Assembly (NCBI GenBank): GCA_003516955.1
Contig: DPBN01000385.1
Location: 1 to 8,523, forward strand
Direction: 5' to 3'
DNA: 8,523 bases
Origin: Armatimonadota bacterium
GTDB lineage: Bacteria > Armatimonadota > Fimbriimonadia > Fimbriimonadales > Fimbriimonadaceae
The notes beneath the pieces are model-generated. The model was not told where the DNA came from and did not search any database. It saw nothing but the letters and a program-made list of their open reading frames with translations. The translations under genes and the position numbers were made by a program. Positions 1 through 6,936 of the stretch are shown here, piece after piece (the stretch's first letter is position 1; every line of letters starts with the position of its first letter).

Positions 1-1059
1 GTTGAACACCGCCTGCGTGCCGACGATCTGGCTGGTCGGCGTGACCAGCGGCGGGTACCCTGCGTCCTTCTTCACGCGCGGCACCTCCGCCAGCACGGCG
101 TCCATCTTGTCCTCGTGGCCCTGCTGCCGAAGCTGGCTCTCCATGTTGCTCAGCATGCCGCCGGGAATCTGGCTCTTGAAGATCTCCGTCTCCACGTCGA
201 AGTTGGACTGGAATTCCCAGTACTTCTTCCGAACATCCTTGAAGTAGCGCTTGACCTTCAGAACGCGATCGATGTCCACCCTCGTCGTGTAGCCGGTGCC
301 TTCCAGCATCTCCACCAGCGCCTCCGTCGGGTTGTGGCCAGGGCCCAGGCTCATGCTGCTCACGGCCGTGTCCACGATGTCGCACCCGGCCTCGATGGCC
401 TTCATCAGACTCACCAGCGTGACGCCCGTGGTGGCGTGGACGTGCACGTGCACCTTCACTTGCTCGCCGTACGTGTCCTTGATGCCCTTGACGATGTCAT
501 AGGCTGGCTGCGGCTTCAGAAGGGCCGCCATGTCCTTCAGGCAGATGGAATCCGCCCCCATGTCGAGCAACTGGCCCGCCATCCGAACGAAGCCCTCCAC
601 GGTGTGGGCGGGCGAGATCGTGTAGCAGATCGTGCCCTGTGCGTGCTTGCCGTTGTCCTTCACGGCCTTCATCGCCACTTCGAGGTTGCGCGGATCGTTC
701 ATGGCGTCGAACACGCGGAACACGTCCATGCCGTTCTCCGCGGCCTTGTCGACGAACTTGCGGACCACGTCGTCGGCGTAGTGCCGGTAGCCGAGCAGGT
801 TCTGTCCCCGAAGAAGCATCTGCAGCGGCGTCTTCGGCATCATCTTCTTGAAGGTCCGCAGGCGCTCCCACGGATCCTCGTTCAGAAACCGGATGCAGGA
901 GTCGTACGTCGCTCCGCCCCAGCACTCTAGCGACCAGTAGCCGGCGTTGTCGAGGTCCTCGCAGACCGGCAGCATGTCCTCGAGCGCCATGCGGGTTGCA
1001 ATCAGGCTCTGGTGGGCGTCGCGCAACGCCAATTCGGTGACTTCGACCAATCGCGCCAT
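1..1059 (-). CDS. Biotin-dependent carboxyltransferase, methylmalonyl-CoA carboxyltransferase 5S-type (3' end cut by window edge)
   Basis: This subunit moves a carboxyl group between carboxybiotin and pyruvate/oxaloacetate. The first 353 residues are in the window, and about 150-170 C-terminal residues expected from the family (about 500-520 aa) lie beyond the edge. The TIM-barrel carboxyltransferase signatures are intact: RDAHQSL (13-19), CWGGATYD (46-53), [11 protein letters not shown] (58-68), [10 protein letters not shown] (82-91), RVFDAMNDP (115-123), KDMAALL (175-181) and HVHATTG (206-212). By homology D14, K175 (normally carbamylated), H206 and H208 are the metal ligands. Motifs such as [10 protein letters not shown] and [14 protein letters not shown] match, from memory, the 5S subunit of Propionibacterium transcarboxylase more closely than typical OadA or PycB. 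A pyruvate carboxylase B or oxaloacetate decarboxylase alpha role remains possible, because the missing C-terminus would show whether a biotinyl domain is fused. The start is set by AAGGAG seven bases upstream of the ATG. It is divergent from the GH15 gene. Confidence 0.93.
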   Translation of the reverse strand, partial: MARLVEVTELALRDAHQSLIATRMALEDMLPVCEDLDNAGYWSLECWGGATYDSCIRFLNEDPWERLRTFKKMMPKTPLQMLLRGQNLLGYRHYADDVVRKFVDKAAENGMDVFRVFDAMNDPRNLEVAMKAVKDNGKHAQGTICYTISPAHTVEGFVRMAGQLLDMGADSICLKDMAALLKPQPAYDIVKGIKDTYGEQVKVHVHVHATTGVTLVSLMKAIEAGCDIVDTAVSSMSLGPGHNPTEALVEMLEGTGYTTRVDIDRVLKVKRYFKDVRKKYWEFQSNFDVETEIFKSQIPGGMLSNMESQLRQQGHEDKMDAVLAEVPRVKKDAGYPPLVTPTSQIVGTQAVFN

Positions 1060-1199
1060 GACCAAACTCCTTGATCCACCAGGCTTCGTGCCCTCGGATT
1101 CTGAGAACGAGTCTACCCAGCCGGCCGCTTCCGCCGCTGGCGACCCCTCCGCCTCCTCCTGCCGCACGAAACTGCCAACATTACGGTGAGGCGCACCGC
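1060..1199. promoter_or_regulatory. Divergent intergenic region between carboxyltransferase and GH15 genes
   Basis: This 140-bp gap separates two divergent start codons, so it must hold both 5' leaders and, unless transcription enters from elsewhere, both promoters. I could not find a convincing -35/-10 pair on either strand. The only structure I see is an imperfect inverted repeat: CCAGC (1117-1121) with GGC (1123-1125) facing GCC (1133-1135) with GCTGG (1136-1140), with a one-base bulge. It could be a small operator or leader hairpin, but short GC repeats of this sort arise by chance in such a GC-rich sequence. Confidence 0.35.
1067..1072 (-). promoter_or_regulatory. Ribosome binding site of the carboxyltransferase gene
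   Basis: Read on the minus strand, this is AAGGAG followed by a seven-base spacer (TTTGGTC) and the ATG at 1059. It is a near-consensus Shine-Dalgarno sequence at optimal distance. It fixes the start just before the conserved N-terminus that leads into RDAHQSL. Confidence 0.8.
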
Positions 1200-3161
1200 A
1201 TGCCAAGGCCACTCGTTTTCGGAAACGGCAACCTGCTGATCGGCATCGACGAGCGATACTGCGTCAGAGACCTCTTTTATCCCCACGTCGGCCTCTACAA
1301 CCACCTCAGCGGGCACCGGCTGGGCTTCGGCGTCTGGGTCGACGGCCGCTTCGCCTGGTCCGAAGGAGAGGGTTGGACCCGGAAGCTCGGATATCGCAAG
1401 GACACCCTCGTCGGCGACACGGTGCTGACGAACGAGGCCTTGGGCGTCTCCCTGCGCATCGTCGAGTCCGTCCTGCCCCGCAGCGACGACTTCCTTCGCC
1501 GGATCGAGGTGCGCAACCTGAAGCCCGCCAAGGCCGAGGTGCGCCTCTTCTTCACCCACGACCTGCGCATCAACGAGAGCGACATCGGAGACACGGCGTT
1601 CTACAACCCGTTCCTGGACGGGATCGTCCACTACAAAGGCCAGGTCTATCTCCTGTTCGGCGGAACGACGTCCAAGAGCGGCCTCTTCCAATATGCCACC
1701 GGCATCAAGGGATTCGGGGGCTTGGAGGGCACTTGGCGGGACGCCGAGGACGGCACCCTGTCCATGAACCCGATCAGCCAAGGTTCCGTGGACTCGACCA
1801 TCTGCCTCCGCCTGGAGGTGGAGCCCGGCCATACCGCCGCCGCCTACTACTGGGCGCTTTGCGCTCAGAACTTGGAGCAGGTCGCCCAATCCCACCGCAG
1901 GCTGCTCGAGGCGGGATTGGAGGAGTCTCTGGACGAGGCCGAGCGGTTCTGGCGCGCCTACTCCTCGCGGCCCCGCGCGAGGCTCGCGGACCTCGCCGAG
2001 GACCTGCAGGACCTGGCAACCCGAGGGCTCCTGACCATCCGCACCCAGACCGACAACGGCGGGGCCATCCTGGCCGCGAACGACTCGGACATCATGAAGA
2101 CGAACCGAGCGAACTACAGCTTCGTGTGGCCTCGCGACGGAGCCTTCGTGTCCGCCGTCTACGACGAGCTGGGCTTCCACCAACCCTCCCGCCGGTTCTT
2201 CGAGTTCTGCCGCCGCATCCTGCCCCGCGATCGGCCCGCCTGGCTGCAGAAGTACATGGCTGACGGCTCTCTGGGCGCCTCCTGGCACCCGTGGATCGTG
2301 GACGGTCGACCCGAGATGCCCTTTCAGGAGGACGAGACCGCTTTGACGCTCCACGCGCTGTGGAGGCACTTCGACTCCTGCGGCGACCTCGAGTTCCTCG
2401 ACGATCTCTTCGAGCCGATGGTCCTGCCAACCGCGGAGTTCCTCGACCGATTCCGCGACCCGGGAACCGGCCTTCCCCTACCGAGTTACGACCTCTGGGA
2501 GGAGCGCCGAGGCATCCACACGTTCACGGTGGCCTCGGTCGTCGCGGGCCTCCGCGCTGCCGCCAACATCTGCCGGGCCTTGGGGAGCAGCCACGCGGAC
2601 CGGTTCGACGAGGCCGCGGAGCACACCCGCTCGGCCCTCGTGGAGCGCCTGTTCGACGCCGACCGAGGCGTGTTCCACCGCAGGCTCGCCGTCGAGCCCA
2701 GCGGAGAGCTGACGCCCGACTCCACGATCGACTCCTCCGTGCTGCACACCGTGCTCCTCGGGGCCATCGACCCGCTCTCCGAGCAGGCGCAGGCCACCAT
2801 CCGTGCCGTCCGCGAGCGTCTCTGGGTCCGGGACGAGATCGGCGGCCTGGCCCGGTACGACGGCGACTACTACTTCCGCGCGCTGAACGACCAGCCGGGC
2901 AACCCTTGGATCATCTGCACCCTGTGGCTGGCCCAGGCGCTGTGCCTGGCCGCGCGCCGGCCCGAGGACCTGGAAGAGCCCCTGCGCCTGCTGCGCTGGA
3001 CCATCGATCGCTCCCGACCGACTGGCATCCTGCCGGAGCAAGTGCACCCCGTCACCGGAGAGCCGCTCAGCGTCAGCCCGCTCACGTGGTCGCACGCCGA
3101 GGCCGTCGCGACGGTCTTCGCCTACGCCCTGAAGCTCCACGAGCTGACGCAGGCCGGCTGA
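1200..3161 (+). CDS. Glycoside hydrolase family 15 protein (glucoamylase-like, probably cytoplasmic)
   Basis: This 653-residue protein is an inverting exo-alpha-glucosidase of the bacterial glucoamylase type. An N-terminal beta-sandwich (about 1-255, opening with [27 protein letters not shown] residues at 9-31) precedes an (alpha/alpha)6 barrel (about 265-650). Family motifs are visible: YSFVWPRDG (306-314), [10 protein letters not shown] (429-438) with E434 as the likely general acid, and LPEQ (611-614) with E613 as the likely general base, followed by [10 protein letters not shown] (626-635). Both catalytic glutamates are present, so it should be active. There is no signal peptide or membrane segment, which points to intracellular substrates such as glycogen-derived or maltose-type oligosaccharides. 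Some bacterial GH15 enzymes act on trehalose or isomaltose instead, and the substrate cannot be read from sequence. The start at 1200 was chosen because GGTGAG lies nine bases upstream and homology begins here. The frame stays open back to 1071 but encodes low-complexity sequence. Its stop lies six bases from the stop of the convergent permease gene. Confidence 0.93.
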   Translation: MPRPLVFGNGNLLIGIDERYCVRDLFYPHVGLYNHLSGHRLGFGVWVDGRFAWSEGEGWTRKLGYRKDTLVGDTVLTNEALGVSLRIVESVLPRSDDFLRRIEVRNLKPAKAEVRLFFTHDLRINESDIGDTAFYNPFLDGIVHYKGQVYLLFGGTTSKSGLFQYATGIKGFGGLEGTWRDAEDGTLSMNPISQGSVDSTICLRLEVEPGHTAAAYYWALCAQNLEQVAQSHRRLLEAGLEESLDEAERFWRAYSSRPRARLADLAEDLQDLATRGLLTIRTQTDNGGAILAANDSDIMKTNRANYSFVWPRDGAFVSAVYDELGFHQPSRRFFEFCRRILPRDRPAWLQKYMADGSLGASWHPWIVDGRPEMPFQEDETALTLHALWRHFDSCGDLEFLDDLFEPMVLPTAEFLDRFRDPGTGLPLPSYDLWEERRGIHTFTVASVVAGLRAAANICRALGSSHADRFDEAAEHTRSALVERLFDADRGVFHRRLAVEPSGELTPDSTIDSSVLHTVLLGAIDPLSEQAQATIRAVRERLWVRDEIGGLARYDGDYYFRALNDQPGNPWIICTLWLAQALCLAARRPEDLEEPLRLLRWTIDRSRPTGILPEQVHPVTGEPLSVSPLTWSHAEAVATVFAYALKLHELTQAG

Positions 3162-3167
3162 CCCCCG

Positions 3168-4403
3168 CTACTCGTGCCGCAGCGCCACGATGGGGTCCAG
3201 CTTGGCAGCATTGAGCGCCGGATAGAGGCCGAAGACCATGCCGATGAGCGCGGAGAAGGCAGCGGCCAGTATCGCCGAAAGCAGCGGGAACGGGGTGGCC
3301 AGGCCGTCCTCGTTGGGCCACTGGTAGAACACCGTCGCCAGGTTGACGATGTTCCCCAGAGACCAGGCGATGAACATCCCGATCAGGCCCCCAACCAGAC
3401 TCAGCGTCCCCGCCTCCACGAGGAACTGGGTCAGCAGCGCCACCTTGGTGGCGCCGACGGCCTTCCTCAGGCCGATCTCGCGCGTCCGCTCCGTCACGGA
3501 CACCAGCATGATGTTCATGATGCCGATGCCCCCGACCAGCAGCGACAGTGCCGCGATCGCCGCCAGGATCGCCCCGGCGACGCCGATCACCTGCTGGAAC
3601 ACCTTGAGGATGCTCTCGTTCGAGTCCACCCGGTAGATCGGCTTGTTGTTCGACTTGGCCATCAAGATCTGCCAGACCTCCTCGACGGCCTCGGCTACCG
3701 GTGCACCCGGCTTCGCACGCATGAGAATCAGGTCGAGGTTCTTGCCGCCGATCCACTTCTTCTGCGCCGTGCTGAGCGGCAGCACCAGCGTCTTGGGGTT
3801 GTCCGGCCCGAAGCTGGCCTTCGGTTTGGCCGAGACTCCGACAACCTCCAGCGTGATTCCCGGCAGCTGGACGAGCTTGCCCAGCGCGGACTGGCTGGGA
3901 AAGAGTCGGGCTTTGACGTCCTCGCTGATCACGCACACGTTCGCCATCGTGCGCTGGTCCTCGTCGTTGAACCAGCGACCCTCCTTCAGCTCGATCCGCT
4001 CGATCTCCGCGTGCCCGCGGCCCACGGCCCGCACGGCCACGCCCTTCAGCTCCTGATCACCTGAGCGGACGGCCTGGCTGCCAGCCTCCTTCATGCCCGA
4101 TGCCAGCTCGATCTTGTCCGTCCGGGCGAGGATGAAGTCGATATCGTCCAGCGTCAGCCCCTCGGTGGCCCCGAGCGTCTGGCCGCGCCTCATCCGCGTG
4201 AACGGATCGAAGAACACGAAGATCGTGTCGGAACCCAAACTCGCGAACTGGCCGCTGATGAACGCCTTGAAGCCGGTGGAGATCATCACGATCATCGTCA
4301 CGCTCATCACGCCGATGATCACGCCCAGCATCGTCAAGGCCGCCCGCAGCTTGTTGCGCTGCAGCATCTCCAGCGCGATCAGAAACGACTGGAGAATGAT
4401 CAT
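3168..4403 (-). CDS. FtsX/MacB-family ABC transporter permease (no ATPase domain)
   Basis: This 411-residue inner-membrane protein has the MacB permease plan. One transmembrane helix lies near the N-terminus (about 20-44), followed by a large periplasmic core domain (about 45-270) and three C-terminal helices (about 272-298, 329-356, 373-396). The segment TERTREIGLRKAVGAT (304-319), next to the cytoplasmic coupling region, and the ending KLDPIVALRHE are hallmarks of the family. It lacks the N-terminal nucleotide-binding domain that full-length MacB (about 650 aa) carries, so it needs a separate ATPase. The start ATG overlaps the stop of the upstream fusion-protein gene (ATGA), and AAGG lies six bases before it, so the two are translationally coupled. 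Nothing follows it in the operon, since the next gene is the convergent GH15. By family it would drive export or removal of a substrate (peptide, lipid-like molecule or drug) from the periplasm or outer leaflet. The substrate is unknown. Confidence 0.9.
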   Translation of the reverse strand: MIILQSFLIALEMLQRNKLRAALTMLGVIIGVMSVTMIVMISTGFKAFISGQFASLGSDTIFVFFDPFTRMRRGQTLGATEGLTLDDIDFILARTDKIELASGMKEAGSQAVRSGDQELKGVAVRAVGRGHAEIERIELKEGRWFNDEDQRTMANVCVISEDVKARLFPSQSALGKLVQLPGITLEVVGVSAKPKASFGPDNPKTLVLPLSTAQKKWIGGKNLDLILMRAKPGAPVAEAVEEVWQILMAKSNNKPIYRVDSNESILKVFQQVIGVAGAILAAIAALSLLVGGIGIMNIMLVSVTERTREIGLRKAVGATKVALLTQFLVEAGTLSLVGGLIGMFIAWSLGNIVNLATVFYQWPNEDGLATPFPLLSAILAAAFSALIGMVFGLYPALNAAKLDPIVALRHE

Positions 4404-6088
4404 TCCTGACCTTCTTCCGGACCCGTCATGATCGCGCCCTGGCGCTTCGGACCGTTGAAGGGGGGCTTCTCCAGCGGCGTCCCCTCCTCTACGCCGCTCA
4501 GGATCTCCACGAACGCGCCGGTGGAAGCGCCGGTCTGCACCCGCCGCTTCTCGGCCTTCACCCCGGGCCCCTTGCCGGCGACCATCACGAACGAGCCCTG
4601 CTCATCCTTGCCCACGTACTCGATCGGAACCCGCAGCGCACCCTTCTTCCTTAGGACGATCATCGTGCACTTCGCCGACATCCCGGACTTCAGCGACGGG
4701 TCGCTGCCCGAAATCTCCACCTCCACGCTGTACTTGACGACCGCTTCCCCGGCTCCCTGCGCCTGGCCCAGCGTCGCCGAGGCCATCGCCGTGCTGGACG
4801 GGGCGATCTTCGAGACCCGCCCTCGGAAGAGCTTGCCCGGCAGCGCGTCCACCGAAACCTCCGCCGGCATTCCCAGGCGCAGCCGAGCCACGTCGATCTC
4901 GTTGATCGCGAGCTTCACCCGCATCCGCGTGCGGTCCTCGATCCGTACGATCGGCGTTCCCGAGCTGAACGAGCTGAGGCTGGCCACCAGCTCTCCCTCC
5001 TGAATGAGCTTCTGAGTCACGACGCCCGAGATTGGCGCCCGGATCTCCGTCTCGCCGAGCTGACGGAGGCTGTCGTTGAGGGTCGACTGAACCTGGTCCA
5101 CCGACGCCCGGTTCTGGTTCAGGCTCTGCTCCAGGGCGTCGACGTCGCGGAGACCGGCCCTCGCCGACTCCAGCGCGGCCAGCGCCGACTCGTACTCCTT
5201 GCGCTTCACCTCGTCCGCGATCCGGTTCGCCTTGGCCCTCTCTAGCTCGGCCCTCGACCTCAGGATGTCCTGGTCGACCCTCTCCAGCTCGAGCTTCTGG
5301 TCACGGTCCAGCCGGTCCAGCGTCTCGCGGGCCGACCGCATGCGCGCCCTGGCCAGCTCCAGGGCGAGCTTCGCGTTGTCCAGCGCCTTCTGCGGAGCGT
5401 AGCCCTTCGCGACGAGGCCCTGCTGCCGCTCGAACTCCCGCGTGGCGTTCTCCAAGTTGGCCTCCGCTTCCGCGACGGCCGTTTCGGCCGCCGTGCGTTG
5501 GTTCGGGTGGGCGGTCGCCACGAGCCTCTGCCGCTCCTTCAGGGCCGAGGCGAGCGCGGCCTCGGCCTGCTCCACCGCCGTGCGCGTCAGAACGGGCTGA
5601 ACACCCAACTCCTTCTCGATCTGCGCCACGCGCGCTTCGGCCTGCCTCAATGCGGCCGTCGCGGTCTTCCTGCGCTGCTCCAGCTCGATCCTCGTCCGTG
5701 CGACGCCGCTCTGGGCTCCCCGCAGTTGCGCCCGGTCCATCTCCACACGGAACTCGGTCTCCTTAGGGTCGATCAGGGCGATCAGCTGCCCGGCCGATAC
5801 CGTGTCCCCCTCGTCCACGAACAGCCTCGCCAGCCTTCCCGCCACGCGGCTCTTCACCTCGACGGACTTGACGGCGTCGGCGGTGCCGGTCTCCACCACC
5901 TTCACCTCCAGGTCTCCGCGCTCCACCCGAACGGCCTTGGTCTGGCCCGGCTTCTTCTGGGCGGCCAGATACAGCTTGACCCCGTAGCCTCCGAACGCGC
6001 ACAGCAGCACCACAAGAACGAATCCGAACACAAGCACCTTTCGGAGAACAGCCGCGGAGTCTCTCCGCGAAAGCAGATCGGCGGACAT
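4400..6088 (-). CDS. Periplasmic membrane fusion protein (HlyD/MacA-like) with long coiled-coil hairpin
   Basis: From the chosen start the protein has 562 residues. In order they show a short cytoplasmic N-terminus, one transmembrane anchor (about 17-38), the first half of a lipoyl domain (about 75-108), a long alpha-helical hairpin (about 112-343), the second lipoyl half (about 345-384, with RAPISGVVTQKLIQEGE), a beta-barrel (about 387-482) and a membrane-proximal domain (about 484-542). MacA-type proteins are usually about 370-400 aa, so the excess is in the hairpin. Its apparent tip, GLVAKGYAP (224-232), has R221 and L225 at the spacing of the RLS motif by which such adaptors contact TolC-type ducts, but the serine is proline (P232). 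It is the first gene of a two-gene operon with the permease. The start is ambiguous: the ATG at 6088 has GGAG only two bases upstream, while the in-frame ATG at 6103 abuts GGAGG directly. The frame continues to a TTG at 6127 that has no ribosome binding site. Confidence 0.9.
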   Translation of the reverse strand: MSADLLSRRDSAAVLRKVLVFGFVLVVLLCAFGGYGVKLYLAAQKKPGQTKAVRVERGDLEVKVVETGTADAVKSVEVKSRVAGRLARLFVDEGDTVSAGQLIALIDPKETEFRVEMDRAQLRGAQSGVARTRIELEQRRKTATAALRQAEARVAQIEKELGVQPVLTRTAVEQAEAALASALKERQRLVATAHPNQRTAAETAVAEAEANLENATREFERQQGLVAKGYAPQKALDNAKLALELARARMRSARETLDRLDRDQKLELERVDQDILRSRAELERAKANRIADEVKRKEYESALAALESARAGLRDVDALEQSLNQNRASVDQVQSTLNDSLRQLGETEIRAPISGVVTQKLIQEGELVASLSSFSSGTPIVRIEDRTRMRVKLAINEIDVARLRLGMPAEVSVDALPGKLFRGRVSKIAPSSTAMASATLGQAQGAGEAVVKYSVEVEISGSDPSLKSGMSAKCTMIVLRKKGALRVPIEYVGKDEQGSFVMVAGKGPGVKAEKRRVQTGASTGAFVEILSGVEEGTPLEKPPFNGPKRQGAIMTGPEEGQE

Positions 6089-6103
6089 GTCTCCATCATG
6101 CAT

Positions 6104-6108
6104 CCTCC
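6104..6108 (-). promoter_or_regulatory. Shine-Dalgarno sequence GGAGG of the fusion-protein operon
   Basis: On the minus strand GGAGG is followed by four closely spaced ATGs. The one at 6103 is in frame but touches the GGAGG. Those at 6099 and 6096 are out of frame, with spacings of four and seven bases. The one at 6088 is in frame but 15 bases away, with its own weaker GGAG. The best-spaced starts are thus in the wrong frame, so the true start of the fusion protein is uncertain to within five codons. Confidence 0.5.
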
Positions 6109-6197
6109 GGTTTCGAGCCGTCAACAAGGCGGGCGAAAGTCACAAGCTCGCGCAGGCCGCGTGGGTCCACCCCGGTGCATTGCGCGCGAACAGGCGG

Positions 6198-6203
6198 TAT
6201 AAT
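6198..6203 (+). promoter_or_regulatory. rpsD: Probable -10 element of the rpsD promoter
   Basis: A perfect TATAAT stands out from very GC-rich surroundings, 60 bases upstream of the rpsD start codon. The matching -35 position at a 17-base spacing (6175-6180, GTGCAT) is poor, and TTGCGC at 6180-6185 is only 12 bases away, so the -35 box is weak or unusual. A sigma-70-type promoter producing a leader of about 50 bases is the simplest reading. It lies in the divergent gap between rpsD and the fusion-protein operon. Confidence 0.65.
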
Positions 6204-6217
6204 GCCCGCTTGGCTGA

Positions 6218-6236
6218 GTCCGAGGTTTCCTCGGGC
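6218..6236 (+). promoter_or_regulatory. Hairpin in the rpsD 5' leader
   Basis: CCGAGG (6220-6225) and CCTCGG (6229-6234) form a perfect six-base-pair stem around a TTT loop. A G-U and a G-C pair extend it at the base to eight pairs. It lies between the -10 box and the ribosome binding site (GGAAAG, 6250-6255, eight bases before ATG). S4 is known in other bacteria to repress its own mRNA by binding leader structure, so an autoregulatory role is plausible but unproven. The hairpin is too small to equate with the known E. coli or Bacillus S4 leader motifs, and there is no following T-run that would make it an attenuator. Confidence 0.5.
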
Positions 6237-6263
6237 CGGCTAGACCTTTGGAAAGCTCCACGC

Positions 6264-6872
6264 ATGGCGACATACCGAGGAAGAAAGACGGACATCTGCC
6301 GGATCGTCGGCTTCAACATTTGGGGCAAGAGCAAGTACCCCAAGCCCAACCGGATGTTCCCTCCGGGCCAGCACGGGCCGAACAAGCAGCAGCCGCGGCG
6401 CTCGGAGTACGCCGAGCAGCTGCTCGCCAAGCAGGTCATCCGCCGCTACTACAACGTTCTCGAGCGGCAGTTCCGCAACACCTTCGACAAGGCCGCCAAC
6501 ATGCACGGAGACACCGGTCTGAACTTCCTCCGGTTGCTGGAGCTCCGGCTTGCGACGATCGTGTGGCGCCTCGGCTACGCTCGGAGCATCTTCCAGGCCC
6601 GCCAGATGGTGAGTCACGGTCACATCACGGTCAACGGGAAGGTGGTGGACATCCCGAGCTACACGGTCAAGGTCGGAGACACCATCGCGGTCCGAGACCG
6701 GGAGTCGAGCCGGGACCTCGCTCGCAACAACCACTATGAGGCCGCGGCCGTCCCACCATACCTCGACGTGAACCTCCACGAGATGTGGGGCCGCGTGGTG
6801 GCTCTGCCGGAGCGCGAGGATCTCCCCAGCTTCTTCGAGATCCAGAAGGTCGTCGAGTTCTACGCCCGCTGA
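6264..6872 (+). CDS. rpsD: 30S ribosomal protein S4 (C-minus form)
   Basis: S4 binds 16S rRNA early in assembly of the small subunit and helps keep decoding accurate. The product has 202 residues, close to the usual 200-210. The N-terminal domain carries the conserved FPPGQHG (32-38), SEYAEQLLAKQ (47-57) and YNVLERQFR (63-71). The S4 RNA-binding domain occupies about 93-157, with RLGYARSIFQARQMVSHGHITVNGK-type residues (102-126), IPSYTVKVGD (130-139) and the C-terminal VVEFYAR (196-202). Only one cysteine (C12) is present, so the zinc-binding four-cysteine motif of C-plus S4 is absent. The start at 6264 matches the family N-terminus and has GGAAAG eight bases upstream. The open frame back to 6087 is discarded because it spans the promoter. 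The gene stands alone here, with a divergent exporter operon upstream and convergent trpA downstream, rather than among rpsM, rpsK, rpoA and rplQ as in many bacteria. Confidence 0.97.
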   Translation: MATYRGRKTDICRIVGFNIWGKSKYPKPNRMFPPGQHGPNKQQPRRSEYAEQLLAKQVIRRYYNVLERQFRNTFDKAANMHGDTGLNFLRLLELRLATIVWRLGYARSIFQARQMVSHGHITVNGKVVDIPSYTVKVGDTIAVRDRESSRDLARNNHYEAAAVPPYLDVNLHEMWGRVVALPEREDLPSFFEIQKVVEFYAR

Positions 6873-6893
6873 TTCTGCGGCGGCAGGCAACGA

Positions 6894-6925
6894 GGGCGCG
6901 CGGTGTCCCGATGGGCCGCGCGCCC
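6894..6925. terminator. GC-rich hairpin, likely bidirectional terminator between rpsD and trpA
   Basis: GGGCGCGCGG (6894-6903) and CCGCGCGCCC (6916-6925) are exact reverse complements, giving a 10-base-pair stem. Within the 12-base loop CCC (6907-6909) can pair with GGG (6913-6915), lengthening the stem across a three-base bulge. It sits between the stops of two convergent genes (6872 and 6937), where a shared terminator is expected. Neither side has a clear T-run: the plus strand continues TTCGCCATTTG and the minus strand CTCGTTGCC. Termination may therefore be weak or factor-dependent, or the hairpin may protect 3' ends. Confidence 0.7.
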
Positions 6926-6936
6926 TTCGCCATTTG

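Noticed and set aside
115..930. Open frame of 271 codons on the plus strand opposite the carboxyltransferase gene
   Set aside because: The product is rich in His, Arg, Val and Leu with no domain, a typical shadow of a GC-rich gene on the other strand.
1117..1140. Bulged inverted repeat CCAGC-GGC / GCC-GCTGG as a specific operator
   Set aside because: It is short and interrupted in GC-rich DNA with no second copy seen nearby, so chance is a sufficient explanation. It is mentioned only within the intergenic entry.
1071..1199. N-terminal extension of the GH15 protein by 43 codons
   Set aside because: The product is proline-rich low complexity with no signal-peptide pattern, and the family N-terminus begins at 1200.
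1113..2369. Long open frame (418 codons) on the minus strand opposite the GH15 gene
   Set aside because: It is fully antisense to a gene with clear motifs, its product lacks recognisable domains, and long shadow frames are expected where third codon positions are mostly G or C.
3174..4064. Open frame of 296 codons on the plus strand opposite the permease
   Set aside because: It is antisense to a complete membrane protein, has no ribosome binding site or recognisable motif, and is rich in Arg, His, Asp and Gln as expected of shadows.
5902..6099. Sixty-five-codon out-of-frame reading frame at the start of the fusion-protein gene
   Set aside because: It is well placed relative to GGAGG but the product has no recognisable feature and lies wholly inside a real gene. 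It is kept only as a note on start-site ambiguity.
6087..6263. N-terminal extension of rpsD by 59 codons
   Set aside because: The stretch contains the TATAAT box and leader hairpin, and S4 homology begins at the ATG at 6264, which has its own ribosome binding site.
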